Below are positions 24,442-33,820 of a stretch of 64,000 bases of DNA, one piece after another. The notes beneath the pieces are model-generated. The model saw only the letters and a list, made by a program, of their open reading frames with translations. It searched no databases and was not told where the DNA came from. The stretch's first letter is position 1, and every line of letters begins with the position of its first letter. The stretch covers positions 1-64,000 of the forward strand of contig JASGJG010000016.1 in NCBI GenBank assembly GCA_049840835.1, read 5' to 3'. Position numbers and translations under genes: made by a program. This stretch comes from JANLTX01 sp049840835 (GTDB taxonomy: Bacteria > Armatimonadota > Armatimonadia > Armatimonadales > Armatimonadaceae).

Positions 24442-27400
24442 CTAAGCGTCCTTTTTCGGAAGGGTGGGAATCCGTCGGTTGCGGAACTGCTGGCTAGTCA
24501 CAATCGTTTCCACCAGCGTGTTGAATTTGTAGCCGTTTGCCGCCATTCGTTTTTGAACCTCATTCAAGAGCGGTTCATCCGATGGCAGTAGAGTTCGGCC
24601 CAGTCCATAGGATACCAGTTTTCGATTGAAGTTACTTAAAAAGTCCTTCTCTCGTTTTACTTTTAAGAAGTCCTGAAGTCCAGTCACTCCGGCGCGGTCC
24701 GGCCCACCGGGAAATGGCGCGTGATTATCGACCGGCTTACCGCCGCCGTCTTTCTCCCGAAGCTCGCCAATCGGGCCGAAATTCTCGAACACCAGGCCAT
24801 AGGAATCGAACCGAGCATGACACCCGGCACAGGCGGGGTTCTTACGGTGCTGCTCCAGCGCCTGGCGCAGAGTTCGCTCACCCAGCTCGTGCTCATCCTT
24901 GGGGAGCTCGGGCACAGCCGCCGGCGGCGGTGGAATCACCTCACCCAGCACACGCTTCACGACCCAGTAACCACGCTTCACCGGGCTAGTGCGCAGTCCA
25001 GAGGCATTCGAGGTCAGGAACACCGCCATAGGCAGCAGGCCGCCACGTCCATACTTCGTGGCATCGTCCACCTTCACCCAGCCATCGCCTTCGGGCTTCA
25101 CCTCGGTCATGCCGTAGTGCTTGGCCAGTGGCGCGTTCACGAACGTGTACTTGCCATAGAGCCAGTCTAATACCGAGCCATTGTTCTGGAACGTGTCCAT
25201 CATGAAGTGAATCGGTTCCTGGAACATAGACTCGCGAAGCGTGTCATCGAAGCTGGGGAAGCGTTGCCGGTCCACGGCGTTGTGCTCCTCGAAGCGCCGG
25301 AAGTCCAGCCAGTTGGCTCCGAACTCGGTGGCCATGGCGCGCATCTTCGGGCTTTTCAGCATGCGCCGGGTCTGTGCGGCCAATACCGCCGGGTTGGAGA
25401 GTTTCTTCTGGGCCGCGAGGTCCATCAGCTCTTTGTCTGGCATAGACGCCCACAGGAAGTAAGACAGCCGGTTTGCCAGCGCGTAGTCGGAAAGCGCCTG
25501 CGTGGTTTTCGTGCTCGCGCCGACTTTCGCTGGAGCCGGAGGGGGCACGGTAGAAGCAAGTACCATTCCATTCCCCACAGGCTTTTGCAGGGCGACCGGG
25601 TCTTCCTCTAAGTCTAACCGGAACAGGAAGTTCGGGGAAAGTAGTACGCGGGTCACGCAGTCACGCATGGCATCTTCGTGCGTGAGCTGGTCTTTGGTGC
25701 GGAGCGTGGCGTAGAATCCTAAAAGCTCCTGCTTTTCTGCGTCGGTCAGCGGGCGGCGATAGGCTTTCTCGGCGAACTCCAGTAAGGCTTTACGATGGAC
25801 AGGCTCGGCAGCTAAGCGCTCTTCACCCGCCTTCTTGATGTTCGCCGCGACTATTTTGAAGTGCTCATCGAAGACCGCTAGTGTCTCCGGTGTGCCGCCC
25901 ATACGCTTGGCTTTAGCGATGTAGAGGTCGGAGAAGAGCTTGATTTTGTCTTGCGCCAGGTTCCCTTTGTCTTCCGGCTTGGCAAAGTCGAACTCGGGGT
26001 CACGCCCGGTCAGAATCGTTCTAGCTTCGTTGCGCTCGTAGAAGAAGAACTGCAGATGCATGCGCTCCTGCCACGAGGCCACGTTGCTGAAGTCTCGCCA
26101 GAGCGTATCTAGCTCCTGCTTGCCCTTCTCATCGAGAATCATATCCACCAGCGGGGTATCGTCTCGGAAGTATCCCATGGCGTTGTGCGAGCCAGCCGTG
26201 AGCAAGCGCCCTTCGCGCAGATAGAGCTGGTCGAACTCCATGAGGCCGCGCTCGTCGATATAGAACGCATCCGGGAACGTATCACAGAACAGGTCGAATC
26301 CCTTGATGTAGGGCACGCGCGCGGTCTCGTCCAGCGGGGCGAAGAGATCTGGGTCCACGTCTTCGGTTACCGTGCGCTCCGGTCGGTTATCACGAGCGGG
26401 AATCACACGGGTGTGGGGCACCCCGTCTAGCTGCAGCGGGGCCGGATTGAATGTGCGACGGTGGGTGGCGTACTGCCGGTCTTTCCAGAGGATGTTGCAC
26501 TGGCTGCCAGTAGAGAACTCATTGGGCACCTTGAGGTTCGGGAAGCGCGAGGAGACCTTTCGCCGAAGCGTGGTCACCCACTCCCGTAGCGTAACGCACC
26601 AGCGGTAGGCAATTTTAGGATTGGCCGGGTCGGGCTTGGGAAATCCATTGAAGCTCTTCTGTAGCTGTGCCACAGGGCCAACAGTCTGGTCGGGTGCATT
26701 GAGAATCGCCCACACGCGCTCCAGGTACTTGGGGCTGATTTTCAGCTCGTTCGCAATCGCTGGCAGCGTGTAGTCCGGCTTGCCCAGCTCTGCGCGATAC
26801 TTGTAGTGCCAGGCGCCATAGAAGTAGTCGGCGATATCTGTGGGCTGCCGCTTGTAGAAATCCACGATGCGTAGAGAGCAGAACTTGTCTCTATCCGTCT
26901 CCCCAATCACCGGGTGTGATGCGAAGGCGAAGCCAGTAGAGGTCAGCGCCAGATGGTCGGCCACATCGCGTGCGGCCTGCACGTACTTCTTGGTGAGTGC
27001 ACCAGAAAGCGTAAGCGATTCGGCGGAGTTATCGAAGCCTTCCTGATTGGCGGGGTCTACCGGGAACTCTTTAGTCGGCTGCAAGTCCTGCCCGGTGAGG
27101 TCTCGAATAGTGTAGTCGTACTCCCGGTTGCTCAGGCGGCGGGCAGGCACCAAGCCGGGGTCGCCAGCATGCTTCTGAATCTCCAGGTTACGCACCGCAT
27201 TGATCCAGGCGATAACGGCCAGGCGGTCTTTATCAGGCGGTTGGGGTATGCCTGCGGGAGGCATGTCTTTGTTTATCAGCCGGTCTCGGAGCAGGGTCCA
27301 GTGCGAGAAATCTCGGACAACGGTCGCCATCTGGGTGTAGGAGACCAGATTGAGCTGGGCCTGGGGTTTGTCCTTTCCATGACAACCAGCGCAGTAGGCT

Positions 27401-27555
27401 ACCAGAAACGGGCGGACAGTAGTCGTGAACTGCTTCTCCAGAATAGCTTCCTGGCTTGGCGGGGCGACAGCGCGCGAAGGCTCCGGCCAGGCCAGCAGGC
27501 CAGCCAGTGCCGCGGTAGATAGCAGGGTTCCCCCTAAGTACGGATTGAATCTCAT
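24442..27555 (-). CDS. DUF1587/DUF1592/DUF1588/DUF1585 cytochrome-type protein
   Basis: 1037 residues, secreted (signal peptide about 1-29). Domains in order: a c-type heme segment VAYCAGCHGKDKPQ near 55, DUF1587 (RRLSNREYDYTIRDLTGQDL) near 140-205, DUF1595 (FAEKAYRRPLTDAEKQELLG) near 585, DUF1592 (SDYALANRLSYFLWASMPDK) near 690-815, DUF1588 with a second CxxCH (NPACAGCHARFDSYGLVFEN) near 900, and DUF1585 at the end (RKLVSYGLGRTLLPSDEPLL). It is a planctomycete-type cytochrome and is transcribed with the DUF1552 gene. Electron transfer in extracellular or periplasmic oxidation of carbohydrate is a common guess for such pairs, not proven. No damage seen. Confidence 0.93.
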   Translation of the reverse strand: MRFNPYLGGTLLSTAALAGLLAWPEPSRAVAPPSQEAILEKQFTTTVRPFLVAYCAGCHGKDKPQAQLNLVSYTQMATVVRDFSHWTLLRDRLINKDMPPAGIPQPPDKDRLAVIAWINAVRNLEIQKHAGDPGLVPARRLSNREYDYTIRDLTGQDLQPTKEFPVDPANQEGFDNSAESLTLSGALTKKYVQAARDVADHLALTSTGFAFASHPVIGETDRDKFCSLRIVDFYKRQPTDIADYFYGAWHYKYRAELGKPDYTLPAIANELKISPKYLERVWAILNAPDQTVGPVAQLQKSFNGFPKPDPANPKIAYRWCVTLREWVTTLRRKVSSRFPNLKVPNEFSTGSQCNILWKDRQYATHRRTFNPAPLQLDGVPHTRVIPARDNRPERTVTEDVDPDLFAPLDETARVPYIKGFDLFCDTFPDAFYIDERGLMEFDQLYLREGRLLTAGSHNAMGYFRDDTPLVDMILDEKGKQELDTLWRDFSNVASWQERMHLQFFFYERNEARTILTGRDPEFDFAKPEDKGNLAQDKIKLFSDLYIAKAKRMGGTPETLAVFDEHFKIVAANIKKAGEERLAAEPVHRKALLEFAEKAYRRPLTDAEKQELLGFYATLRTKDQLTHEDAMRDCVTRVLLSPNFLFRLDLEEDPVALQKPVGNGMVLASTVPPPAPAKVGASTKTTQALSDYALANRLSYFLWASMPDKELMDLAAQKKLSNPAVLAAQTRRMLKSPKMRAMATEFGANWLDFRRFEEHNAVDRQRFPSFDDTLRESMFQEPIHFMMDTFQNNGSVLDWLYGKYTFVNAPLAKHYGMTEVKPEGDGWVKVDDATKYGRGGLLPMAVFLTSNASGLRTSPVKRGYWVVKRVLGEVIPPPPAAVPELPKDEHELGERTLRQALEQHRKNPACAGCHARFDSYGLVFENFGPIGELREKDGGGKPVDNHAPFPGGPDRAGVTGLQDFLKVKREKDFLSNFNRKLVSYGLGRTLLPSDEPLLNEVQKRMAANGYKFNTLVETIVTSQQFRNRRIPTLPKKDA

Positions 27556-27573
27556 TCGTTCAGATGTGAAAAG

Positions 27574-28584
27574 TTATGCGTTTGCTAAGAGCCAGTAGGC
27601 GCGTGCGACAGAGGCATTGCTCATGAGGGTTTTGCGGTCCTCACCGGGGCGGCGGGTCCAGTGTCCCCCATCCGAAGGATCGCGCAGGCGGCTCCAGCAG
27701 TACTCTCCATAGGCTTCTGCGCGTTTACGCAGAAATGCAGTTCTGGTCTCTTTGTGCAGGTCTAAGAAGGCTTCGGTCAGTAGATGCGAGAAGTTCGGCT
27801 CATCGCGGAAAGCTCCGGTGGCGCTGTCAACCAGCCCTTTTTCGGAGGCTTCTGCGAGGCGCATGGCTTCGTCTAGCTGCGATTTGTCACGGGTTGCACG
27901 ATACAGTCCCAGATGCCCTCGCAGCATGAGCGCGACATTGTAGGTAAACTGGGTTTTCTCGATTTTCCCATCCAGGTTGCAGTTGTCCCAATAGAGTCCA
28001 TCCGGCGCCTGAAGTTTCTCTTTTGTCCAGACTAATATTCGTCGGGCAAATGGCACGAAGTAGCCGGGGTTCAGATGCTTTGCCAGAACCAGCGCGGCGG
28101 TGGCGCTGGGGCCGTTGGAACAGGTGTTCTTGGACTTCTTGTCTTCGCGCCAGTAGATGCCCCCACCGAGCTTTTGATCCCACCCGGAGAGCACGAAGCG
28201 CATGGTGTCTGCCGCACGGGTCAAATACTTACGCTCGCCGGTTTTCTCATAGGCTTCTACGAACGTAATCACCATCCAGGCGTTGTCGTCGTAGTACTTA
28301 TCCGAGTTACCCGGCGATGACAGATAGGCATCGTAGCCAGGAATAATAGCGCGGGTATCCCAGTAGCCCTGCAAGCCATCGAAGAACCGGGCCAGATGGG
28401 GCTTATCGTTGGCACCCACGAACATAGAAAACGCGACTCCGTTGGCCCACATAAAATCCCACGGGAGCGCCTTGGTGTCTACCGGCATGGCAGGTCGAAA
28501 CCGCCCCGCTTGCTCGTTCCAATACGCGGTTAAACAATACCGAGTTGCTGCCTCCGCCCGCTCTGTCCAGAGATTCTTTTGCAT
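27574..28584 (-). CDS. Glycoside hydrolase family 76-like protein
   Basis: 336 residues from ATG 28584 (MQKNLWTERAEAATRYCLTA). The (alpha/alpha)6 barrel with the signature YYDDNAWMVITFVEAYEKTG, whose two Asp are the GH76 catalytic pair, plus GGIYWREDKKSKNTCSNGPS and the C-terminal SDGGHWTRRPGEDRKTLMSN fit endo-alpha-1,6-mannanase-like enzymes. No export signal is seen, so it may act inside or after other transport. It lies 18 nt after (upstream of) the DUF1592 gene on the same strand, so it could be in one transcript with the cytochrome pair, which hints at mannan-like substrates. Confidence 0.82.
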   Translation of the reverse strand: MQKNLWTERAEAATRYCLTAYWNEQAGRFRPAMPVDTKALPWDFMWANGVAFSMFVGANDKPHLARFFDGLQGYWDTRAIIPGYDAYLSSPGNSDKYYDDNAWMVITFVEAYEKTGERKYLTRAADTMRFVLSGWDQKLGGGIYWREDKKSKNTCSNGPSATAALVLAKHLNPGYFVPFARRILVWTKEKLQAPDGLYWDNCNLDGKIEKTQFTYNVALMLRGHLGLYRATRDKSQLDEAMRLAEASEKGLVDSATGAFRDEPNFSHLLTEAFLDLHKETRTAFLRKRAEAYGEYCWSRLRDPSDGGHWTRRPGEDRKTLMSNASVARAYWLLANA

Positions 28585-28619
28585 TAAATTCAAGGGTATC
28601 ACGGGATACACTGCACGGC

Positions 28620-29336
28620 ATGGAAAGCGTGTGGGAAGAACTAAAGGCGGACCACGAGCGACTGTTTCGCGGACCAGGAAAAGTTACTGGTGGTGAATAC
28701 AATAAACAGTGGGACGCATGGTTGAAGCGCGCCAGAACCACTCTCTTTCCCAACGACACACAGTATTGGCTACCAGATGATTCGACTCTATGGCGAGATT
28801 CGGCGCCGCTTAGCATCGTTATAGGCGGACTAAAAGTGGTGCCAGAATCACTCCTTGCTCCCATGCTTCGTGCCGCTGTGTATGACCTGGACCCAAGTTT
28901 TAACCGTCGATATATTGAAGTCTGCCTGAAGCATTGGGGCGGCGTGCGCGTCAATACGGACCTTTTCCCCTACACAGTAGGCTCTAACCTGGAAAGAGCA
29001 GGAGTTGCGAATGCGTTCTACCACTCTCTATCCAATCCCAGAAAAGGCTATCTCTTCGAGTGGACCGAAGGACCAACCAAGGAGCAAATTCAGAGAGCCC
29101 ATAACTGGTTCCTTGAGGAGTTCGTTACCAACAGCGATCTACAGGTTCGCAGGAATACCATTTCCCGGCTCAACTTGGATAAGCCTGAAGCTTATCCCGA
29201 GTCACTGCGTCCGCTGATTCCACGGGCTATCGCCATCGCACGGAACCACCCGGATGAATACATACGGCATCGGGTGGAGATTCAGCTAGGTAAGCCAGGT
29301 CCGTTTATGGCCAAACCTTCGCGAGGTCAGCACTGA
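28620..29336 (+). CDS. Uncharacterised protein
   Basis: 238 residues from ATG 28620 (MESVWEELKADHERLFRGPG); the longer reading covers the divergent promoter. It is rich in Trp and Arg (KQWDAWLKRARTTLFPND, YWLPDDSTLWRDSAPLSIVI, CLKHWGGVRVNTDLFPYTVG). The C-terminal half is helical with ISRLNLDKPEAYPESLRPLI, IAIARNHPDEYIRHRVEIQL, like HEAT-type helices that count off. No TM, no known motif. Diverges from the GH76 gene and ends 1 base before the LysR gene. Confidence 0.7.
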   Translation: MESVWEELKADHERLFRGPGKVTGGEYNKQWDAWLKRARTTLFPNDTQYWLPDDSTLWRDSAPLSIVIGGLKVVPESLLAPMLRAAVYDLDPSFNRRYIEVCLKHWGGVRVNTDLFPYTVGSNLERAGVANAFYHSLSNPRKGYLFEWTEGPTKEQIQRAHNWFLEEFVTNSDLQVRRNTISRLNLDKPEAYPESLRPLIPRAIAIARNHPDEYIRHRVEIQLGKPGPFMAKPSRGQH

Positions 29337-29337
29337 T

Positions 29338-30255
29338 ATGGAGCTACGTCAGCTAGAGGCTTTTGTTTGTGTGGCGCAGGAGAACAGTTTCACCCGCGCG
29401 GCGGTACGCTTGCATCTGACTCAGCCTGCCGTGACCCGGCAGATCGGTGCGCTGGAGGCGGAACTGGGAGCCGAGCTATTCGAGCGATTAGGCAAGAGCA
29501 TTCGACTGAGCGCCGCGGGCGAGGCATTACTCCCCCACGCTGAGACAGTACTCCGTGAGGCAACTGAGGCGAGAGAAGCAGTTAGCGAAGCCGTCGCCGG
29601 ACGTAGTGGAAGGCTTACCCTGGCGGCATCGTCTACTCTGGCCAGCTATTTACTCCCCCCTGTGCTGGCGGCGTTTCGGCAGGCGCACCCTGGTGTGGAG
29701 CTTCAGTTGCGGACGGGACTCTCGGCGCAGGTCTGGGCGCAGGTACGCTCCGGCGATGCCCAGCTTGGCCTGGCAACGACGGAAGGTACAGACGAAGAGC
29801 GTCGCCATGACATGCTCTTAGTCACACCACTTGGGCGCTATGAAACGATAGCCGTGGTGCCACCACGGCACCCACTGGCGGGAAACAGCTCACTGGCACT
29901 GGGCACGCTGGCGGGTGAACCGCTGGCCATGTCGGAAGGGACGACTCTGCGGGCGTTTTTAGAGGGCGCCTTGGAACGGGCGGGAGTGGTGCCGCGCATC
30001 ACACTGGAGCTGGACAGCGTAGAAGCGATCAAGCGAATGGTGGAGGCGGGACTGGGAATCTCGCTTCTGCCACGCATAGCCGTGCGTGCGGAGACTGAGG
30101 GCGGAAGACTGGTAGCGCTCCCTCTGGCGGATTTAGCACAGGCGGAGCGGCGAATGGTGTTCCTGCGGCGGCGCGACCGACGGGTTACGCCACCACAGGA
30201 GACATTAGAACGGTTATTGAGTGAGGCTCAGTCGACTCTGTCGCTGCCGACGTAA
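29338..30255 (+). CDS. LysR-type transcriptional regulator
   Basis: 305 residues. The N-terminal winged helix is standard (MELRQLEAFVCVAQENSFTR, AAVRLHLTQPAVTRQIGALE), followed by the linker helix and an effector domain of two alpha/beta lobes (GRLTLAASSTLASYLLPPVL, ERAGVVPRITLELDSVEAI, MVEAGLGISLLPRIAV). The order of the effector domain resembles the CysL/CbbR subgroup. It starts 1 nt after the preceding gene and converges with the next, overlapping its 3' end by 28 nt. The target is not evident: no metabolic gene lies divergent from it. Confidence 0.93.
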   Translation: MELRQLEAFVCVAQENSFTRAAVRLHLTQPAVTRQIGALEAELGAELFERLGKSIRLSAAGEALLPHAETVLREATEAREAVSEAVAGRSGRLTLAASSTLASYLLPPVLAAFRQAHPGVELQLRTGLSAQVWAQVRSGDAQLGLATTEGTDEERRHDMLLVTPLGRYETIAVVPPRHPLAGNSSLALGTLAGEPLAMSEGTTLRAFLEGALERAGVVPRITLELDSVEAIKRMVEAGLGISLLPRIAVRAETEGGRLVALPLADLAQAERRMVFLRRRDRRVTPPQETLERLLSEAQSTLSLPT

Positions 30256-30713
30256 ACCTGAACGGCAGGTGCGGCGCGCTCGATGGTCTGGCTATACTCG
30301 ACCGTCTGGCCCATGGTGGGGTCAGCTAGCTGGGTGAAGCTGCCTACGCCCTGAACATCTACCCAGTTGCCATTGGCATCTGTGGACTGATAGAGGCCAG
30401 CACCGTTTCGCTCGTCCATACCGAAGTAGACACGGCGCTCTTCGTTCTCATCGTTGAGGATCAGGCTGGGAACGCTCTGGAATGTATCGAGCTGTAGTCG
30501 CCGTCGCCCTGCTGCATCGTACATCAATAGACCGGGCTCGCCCTTTGCATCCGTGGTCAGTACCGCACGTGGTCGCCCCAGGCGGTCCACGAGCTGAATT
30601 TCACGAGCGGAGACGACACCGCCATTGCGTACGGGCAGAAAAGCACGCACCGCAAGGTCGATGGCAACCAGCAAGACTGCTGTTGCGACGATGATTCTAG
30701 TCTGTGTGTTCAT
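30228..30713 (-). CDS. Single-TM protein with beta-rich external part
   Basis: 161 residues from ATG 30713 (MNTQTRIIVATAVLLVAIDL). One TM segment at about 7-26 is followed by a repetitive beta domain (IQLVDRLGRPRAVLTTDAKG, LLMYDAAGRRRLQLDTFQ, LILNDENEERRVYFGMDERN), a strand pattern with Asp/Arg that recalls short beta-propeller or collagen-like repeats with N-D-x-G turns. Probably exported and anchored. Its 3' end overlaps the converging LysR gene by 28 nt. Function unknown. Confidence 0.65.
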   Translation of the reverse strand: MNTQTRIIVATAVLLVAIDLAVRAFLPVRNGGVVSAREIQLVDRLGRPRAVLTTDAKGEPGLLMYDAAGRRRLQLDTFQSVPSLILNDENEERRVYFGMDERNGAGLYQSTDANGNWVDVQGVGSFTQLADPTMGQTVEYSQTIERAAPAVQVYVGSDRVD

Positions 30714-30776
30714 GTGCCAAATCCCTTCTTGTTCTGCATCATAAAGCGAAATCATCTGGGGCGCCAGAGGAAAAAA

Positions 30777-33041
30777 TTATCCTTCTGTCTTCCCGCCGTT
30801 TCCTCCGGTGCCAGCACCCGTGCCTCCACCGTTCTCACCACCAGCGCCAGTACCGCCACCGTTACCTTGTCCGGTACCTCCGCCTTCACCAGTCCCACCG
30901 CCTCCGCCTTCGCCGCCGGTTCCCTGGCCACCCTCGGGTTGGGTGGGACGCTGCTCTCCGCCGCCACCGCCTTCGGGCTCCGTGCGGCGTGAGCGTCGGC
31001 GACGGCGCGGCGATTCCTCGCCGCCATTGGTATCGCCAGTGGCGGCATCTGGCGTAGCGCCCTCGACTGCAGTAGCACTTGGGGTTTCCTCGGTACGACG
31101 GCGGCGACGGCGGCGTGGACGATCTTCATCCGCCACGGTAAGCGACGGAGACGGCGAAGGAGACGGAGTCGCTTCTTCCCCTGGCACCACCAGGGTCTTG
31201 CCCTTCGGAGTTACCGTAAGAGTCCAGCGCTTCCCACGATAGGCAATCCCGGTGATAGTCAGTTTCTTCCAGCTCGGGGGCAGGGTCGGCTTCGCCGCCG
31301 CGATGCCGTTCCAGTCGGACCAGTCCAGCCCACCAAAGCCATAGTAAACCGCCTGGAGAACGCCGCCTGCTCCAGTAGCGAACACACAGCGATCCAGCGA
31401 ACGCTTCTCCGAAAAGAGCAGGAACGGTCCGCGCACAAACGGGCGATAGCTCTCCCGGAACTCTGTATCCGCCTCTTTCGATCGACCCAATCGAGCATTG
31501 ATCAGCGCGTGCACCGAATCGGTCATCGCAGGACCGTTCTTTATGGGGCGCGCCGCATGGAAATCGAAGGTCTTAGACGCGATGTCGTTGTTCATCGGGT
31601 GCCGGGCAGGCCAGAGCAGAAGCTCACCATCTGCCTGCTTCGTGCTCTTGCCATCGTCTTTCTGGCTCCTCAGATAGACACCGGTCTCTGGATTCCGCGC
31701 AAAGTACATGGAGTTGACCATGTCGTGCCAGCGCTCCGGTACGGGCTTCCCCAGAATCTCTGCGGCAGAGGTAGCCGCACGCAGGCACTGCAGCGCCATG
31801 GCATTGGTGTAGGAGTTATCGTCCACCCCCATGTGCAGCTCATCCGGCCCTGTCACCTTCTTGATGTGATAGGCGCCGTTTTCGTCCTTCTTCGCCCGGC
31901 TGGCAAAGTAGGTAGCCACCGCCGAGATAACCGGCCAGCCCTTGCGCTCCAGCCAGCCCCTATCGCCTGTCGCCAGATAGAACTGCCAGTGCGACCAGCC
32001 CACTCCCGCGGTAACATGCCGCCCCTCGGAGAAACCACCCGGCGCGGTCTCTTTGCCGGAGCGTGCCGATTCCCAGGCGTAGTCCGCGCCTTCATAGCCC
32101 TGTGCCTTGGCATTGGCTTTCGCCGCGTTCAGAGTCTTGAACCGGTAATCCAGGATATTGCGGGCCAGCTGGGGATGCTGTGCCAGAAGCGCTGGGAATA
32201 TCCATACATCGGCATCCCAGAAAATATGACCTTTATAGAAATCCGATGAGAGGGTTTCCGGCGCAACCGAATCTGTACCTCCCACTCGTGTGGACTGCAT
32301 CAGGTCGAAGAGCAGCTTATGCACCAGTTGCTGCGCCTCCGGGTCCCCCTCTATCTCAATGTCTTTATCCTGCCAGCGTGCTTCCCAGACCGACTGGTGG
32401 GCCTGAAGCGCTTCTTGATAAGTTGGCTCTGGCAGTATCGGCTTATCCTCAGGTCGGAGCACCTGAGCGAAGATAGCCCAGGAGTTCGCCCCGAGCTGCT
32501 TGAGTTTCCGATAAGCGATCTTGATTCCATTCTTCTGAATGGTTTCCGGCAGCTTCGGCTCCGCATTATCTACACGAATAATTGCTAAGTTCGGCTGTGC
32601 CGCGGAGATAAACGTAGTGACCGTGATGTCGTCCCAACGCGTGGTCAGCACGCCACGCTTCATGTCTAGTGTCTGCTCGTAGTCCGCGCCTTTGGGAATG
32701 GCGGGCAGTGCCAGAGTATGCCAGTTGGGAATTATCTGCAGGGTTTCATTGGCATCATAGATACCGGCTATGTAAGACCGGCTATCTTTGGTGGCAACTC
32801 CCTGGGCACCAAATGTAGCGCCTAAAAGCCCGTTCCCTAAGAAGATGCCCCGGTTTCCACGCACGGCATCCACTTCGGTGGTGTGAAGCTGCCAGGGATT
32901 GGTCTCAATAAATGCGCCCGAGTCCGTGCGCACTGGCACACGTGAGCCATCGGTCGTATCCGATTTCTTCGGACAACCGGTGAGAACCAGGGATACGAGC
33001 GCAGCCGCGCCAATCAATCCCGCTGAGTTACGAAAAGCCAT
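30777..33041 (-). CDS. GH65-like lipoprotein with Arg-cluster and Gly-rich tail
   Basis: 754 residues. N-terminal lipoprotein signal (GLIGAAALVSLVLTGCPKKS, Cys in LTGC). Core of the GH65 family (trehalose/kojibiose/maltose phosphorylase or acid trehalase): KGHIFWDADVWIFPALLAQH, FSEGRHVTAGVGWSHWQFYL and the catalytic Glu in KKVTGPDELHMGVDDNSYTN. From about residue 625 a tail of Pro/Ser repeats, seven- and five-residue Arg clusters (PRRRRRRRTEE, SPRRRRRSRRTE) and over 60 residues of Gly/Glu/Thr repeats extends the enzyme. Most relatives lack such a tail; it may bind wall polymer or nucleic acid (inference). Start overlaps the end of the methyltransferase gene by 28 nt. Confidence 0.85.
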   Translation of the reverse strand: MAFRNSAGLIGAAALVSLVLTGCPKKSDTTDGSRVPVRTDSGAFIETNPWQLHTTEVDAVRGNRGIFLGNGLLGATFGAQGVATKDSRSYIAGIYDANETLQIIPNWHTLALPAIPKGADYEQTLDMKRGVLTTRWDDITVTTFISAAQPNLAIIRVDNAEPKLPETIQKNGIKIAYRKLKQLGANSWAIFAQVLRPEDKPILPEPTYQEALQAHQSVWEARWQDKDIEIEGDPEAQQLVHKLLFDLMQSTRVGGTDSVAPETLSSDFYKGHIFWDADVWIFPALLAQHPQLARNILDYRFKTLNAAKANAKAQGYEGADYAWESARSGKETAPGGFSEGRHVTAGVGWSHWQFYLATGDRGWLERKGWPVISAVATYFASRAKKDENGAYHIKKVTGPDELHMGVDDNSYTNAMALQCLRAATSAAEILGKPVPERWHDMVNSMYFARNPETGVYLRSQKDDGKSTKQADGELLLWPARHPMNNDIASKTFDFHAARPIKNGPAMTDSVHALINARLGRSKEADTEFRESYRPFVRGPFLLFSEKRSLDRCVFATGAGGVLQAVYYGFGGLDWSDWNGIAAAKPTLPPSWKKLTITGIAYRGKRWTLTVTPKGKTLVVPGEEATPSPSPSPSLTVADEDRPRRRRRRRTEETPSATAVEGATPDAATGDTNGGEESPRRRRRSRRTEPEGGGGGEQRPTQPEGGQGTGGEGGGGGTGEGGGTGQGNGGGTGAGGENGGGTGAGTGGNGGKTEG

Positions 33042-33811
33042 CTATCAGAGTTCCTTACGGGCGGGCGAGAGCCATAGTTTCCGAAAACTTCGGTTTTCTC
33101 AAAGCCAGCCTCGGTGAGCCAATTACATATATCGGTCTGTAAGTAGGCGCGCTGCCAGTGAGTTTCTGTGAAGTGGCGCTCCTCGCCGGTCTCACTATCC
33201 ACAACCCAGAACGCCATGCTCACGTGGCACAGCCCCGTTTCTGGATCGTAGGTACTGACCCAGTCATGCTTTACCGGGCCATCTAGCTCGCGCTGGGTGA
33301 ATAGATTCTCCCGCAGCGCGAACACGGAGTTCATATCAAACGCAAAGATACCACCGGGCGCGGTATGGGCATAGATTCGCCGAAACGCCGCCTGAAGTCT
33401 CTCCGGCTCCAGAATGTAGTTGAACGAATCGAAGAGCGAGATAACCAGGTCGAACTGGCGCCCCGCTAAATCGAGTACGCTGGCATCCTGCACCAGAAAC
33501 TCGGCGCTTTCCTCCCAGCCGCCCGCCGTAGCCTTGGTCTTGGCGACCTGGATCATAGATTCCGAGAGGTCCACCCCGACCACGGGCGCATAGCCACGCA
33601 GTACCAGAAGATGCGTGGCGATTCCGGTACCACAGGCAACATCCAGCGCGCTCTTCGGTTCCCTGCCACGCTCACGAATCGCCCGCTCCATCCGGCTCAG
33701 CCAGGTACCGTGGGGCACCTCGCGCATCAGAGTGTCGTACACGGATGCTACCGGCCCGTACGATTGCGGGCCTTCTGAGGGGGAACGTTTGGTTTCAGCG
33801 GTCACAGGCAC
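33014..33811 (-). CDS. SAM-dependent methyltransferase (class I)
   Basis: 265 residues. SAM-binding motif I is SALDVACGTGIATHLLVLRG, followed by the acidic end of strand 2 (VVGVDLSESMIQVA) and motif II/III (FDLVISLFDSFNYILEPERL, TAPGGIFAFDMNSVF). The N-terminus SYGPVASVYDTLMREVPHGT is the pattern of small-molecule methyltransferases of the methyltransf_25 type. It starts 9 nt after the HIT gene and its 3' end overlaps the GH65-like gene, so the three genes form an operon. Substrate unknown. Confidence 0.9.
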   Translation of the reverse strand: MPVTAETKRSPSEGPQSYGPVASVYDTLMREVPHGTWLSRMERAIRERGREPKSALDVACGTGIATHLLVLRGYAPVVGVDLSESMIQVAKTKATAGGWEESAEFLVQDASVLDLAGRQFDLVISLFDSFNYILEPERLQAAFRRIYAHTAPGGIFAFDMNSVFALRENLFTQRELDGPVKHDWVSTYDPETGLCHVSMAFWVVDSETGEERHFTETHWQRAYLQTDICNWLTEAGFEKTEVFGNYGSRPPVRNSDRWLFVTQRD

Positions 33812-33820
33812 CGACCCATT

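Noticed and set aside
23608..27522. Long plus-strand frames (262 and 189 residues) opposite the DUF1552 and DUF1592 genes.
   Set aside because: Shadow frames of the GC-rich coding strand; no motif, and the minus genes are full-length members of known families.
31509..32249. Plus-strand frame of 246 residues opposite the GH65-like gene.
   Set aside because: The minus frame holds the GH65 catalytic motif; the plus frame has no family look.
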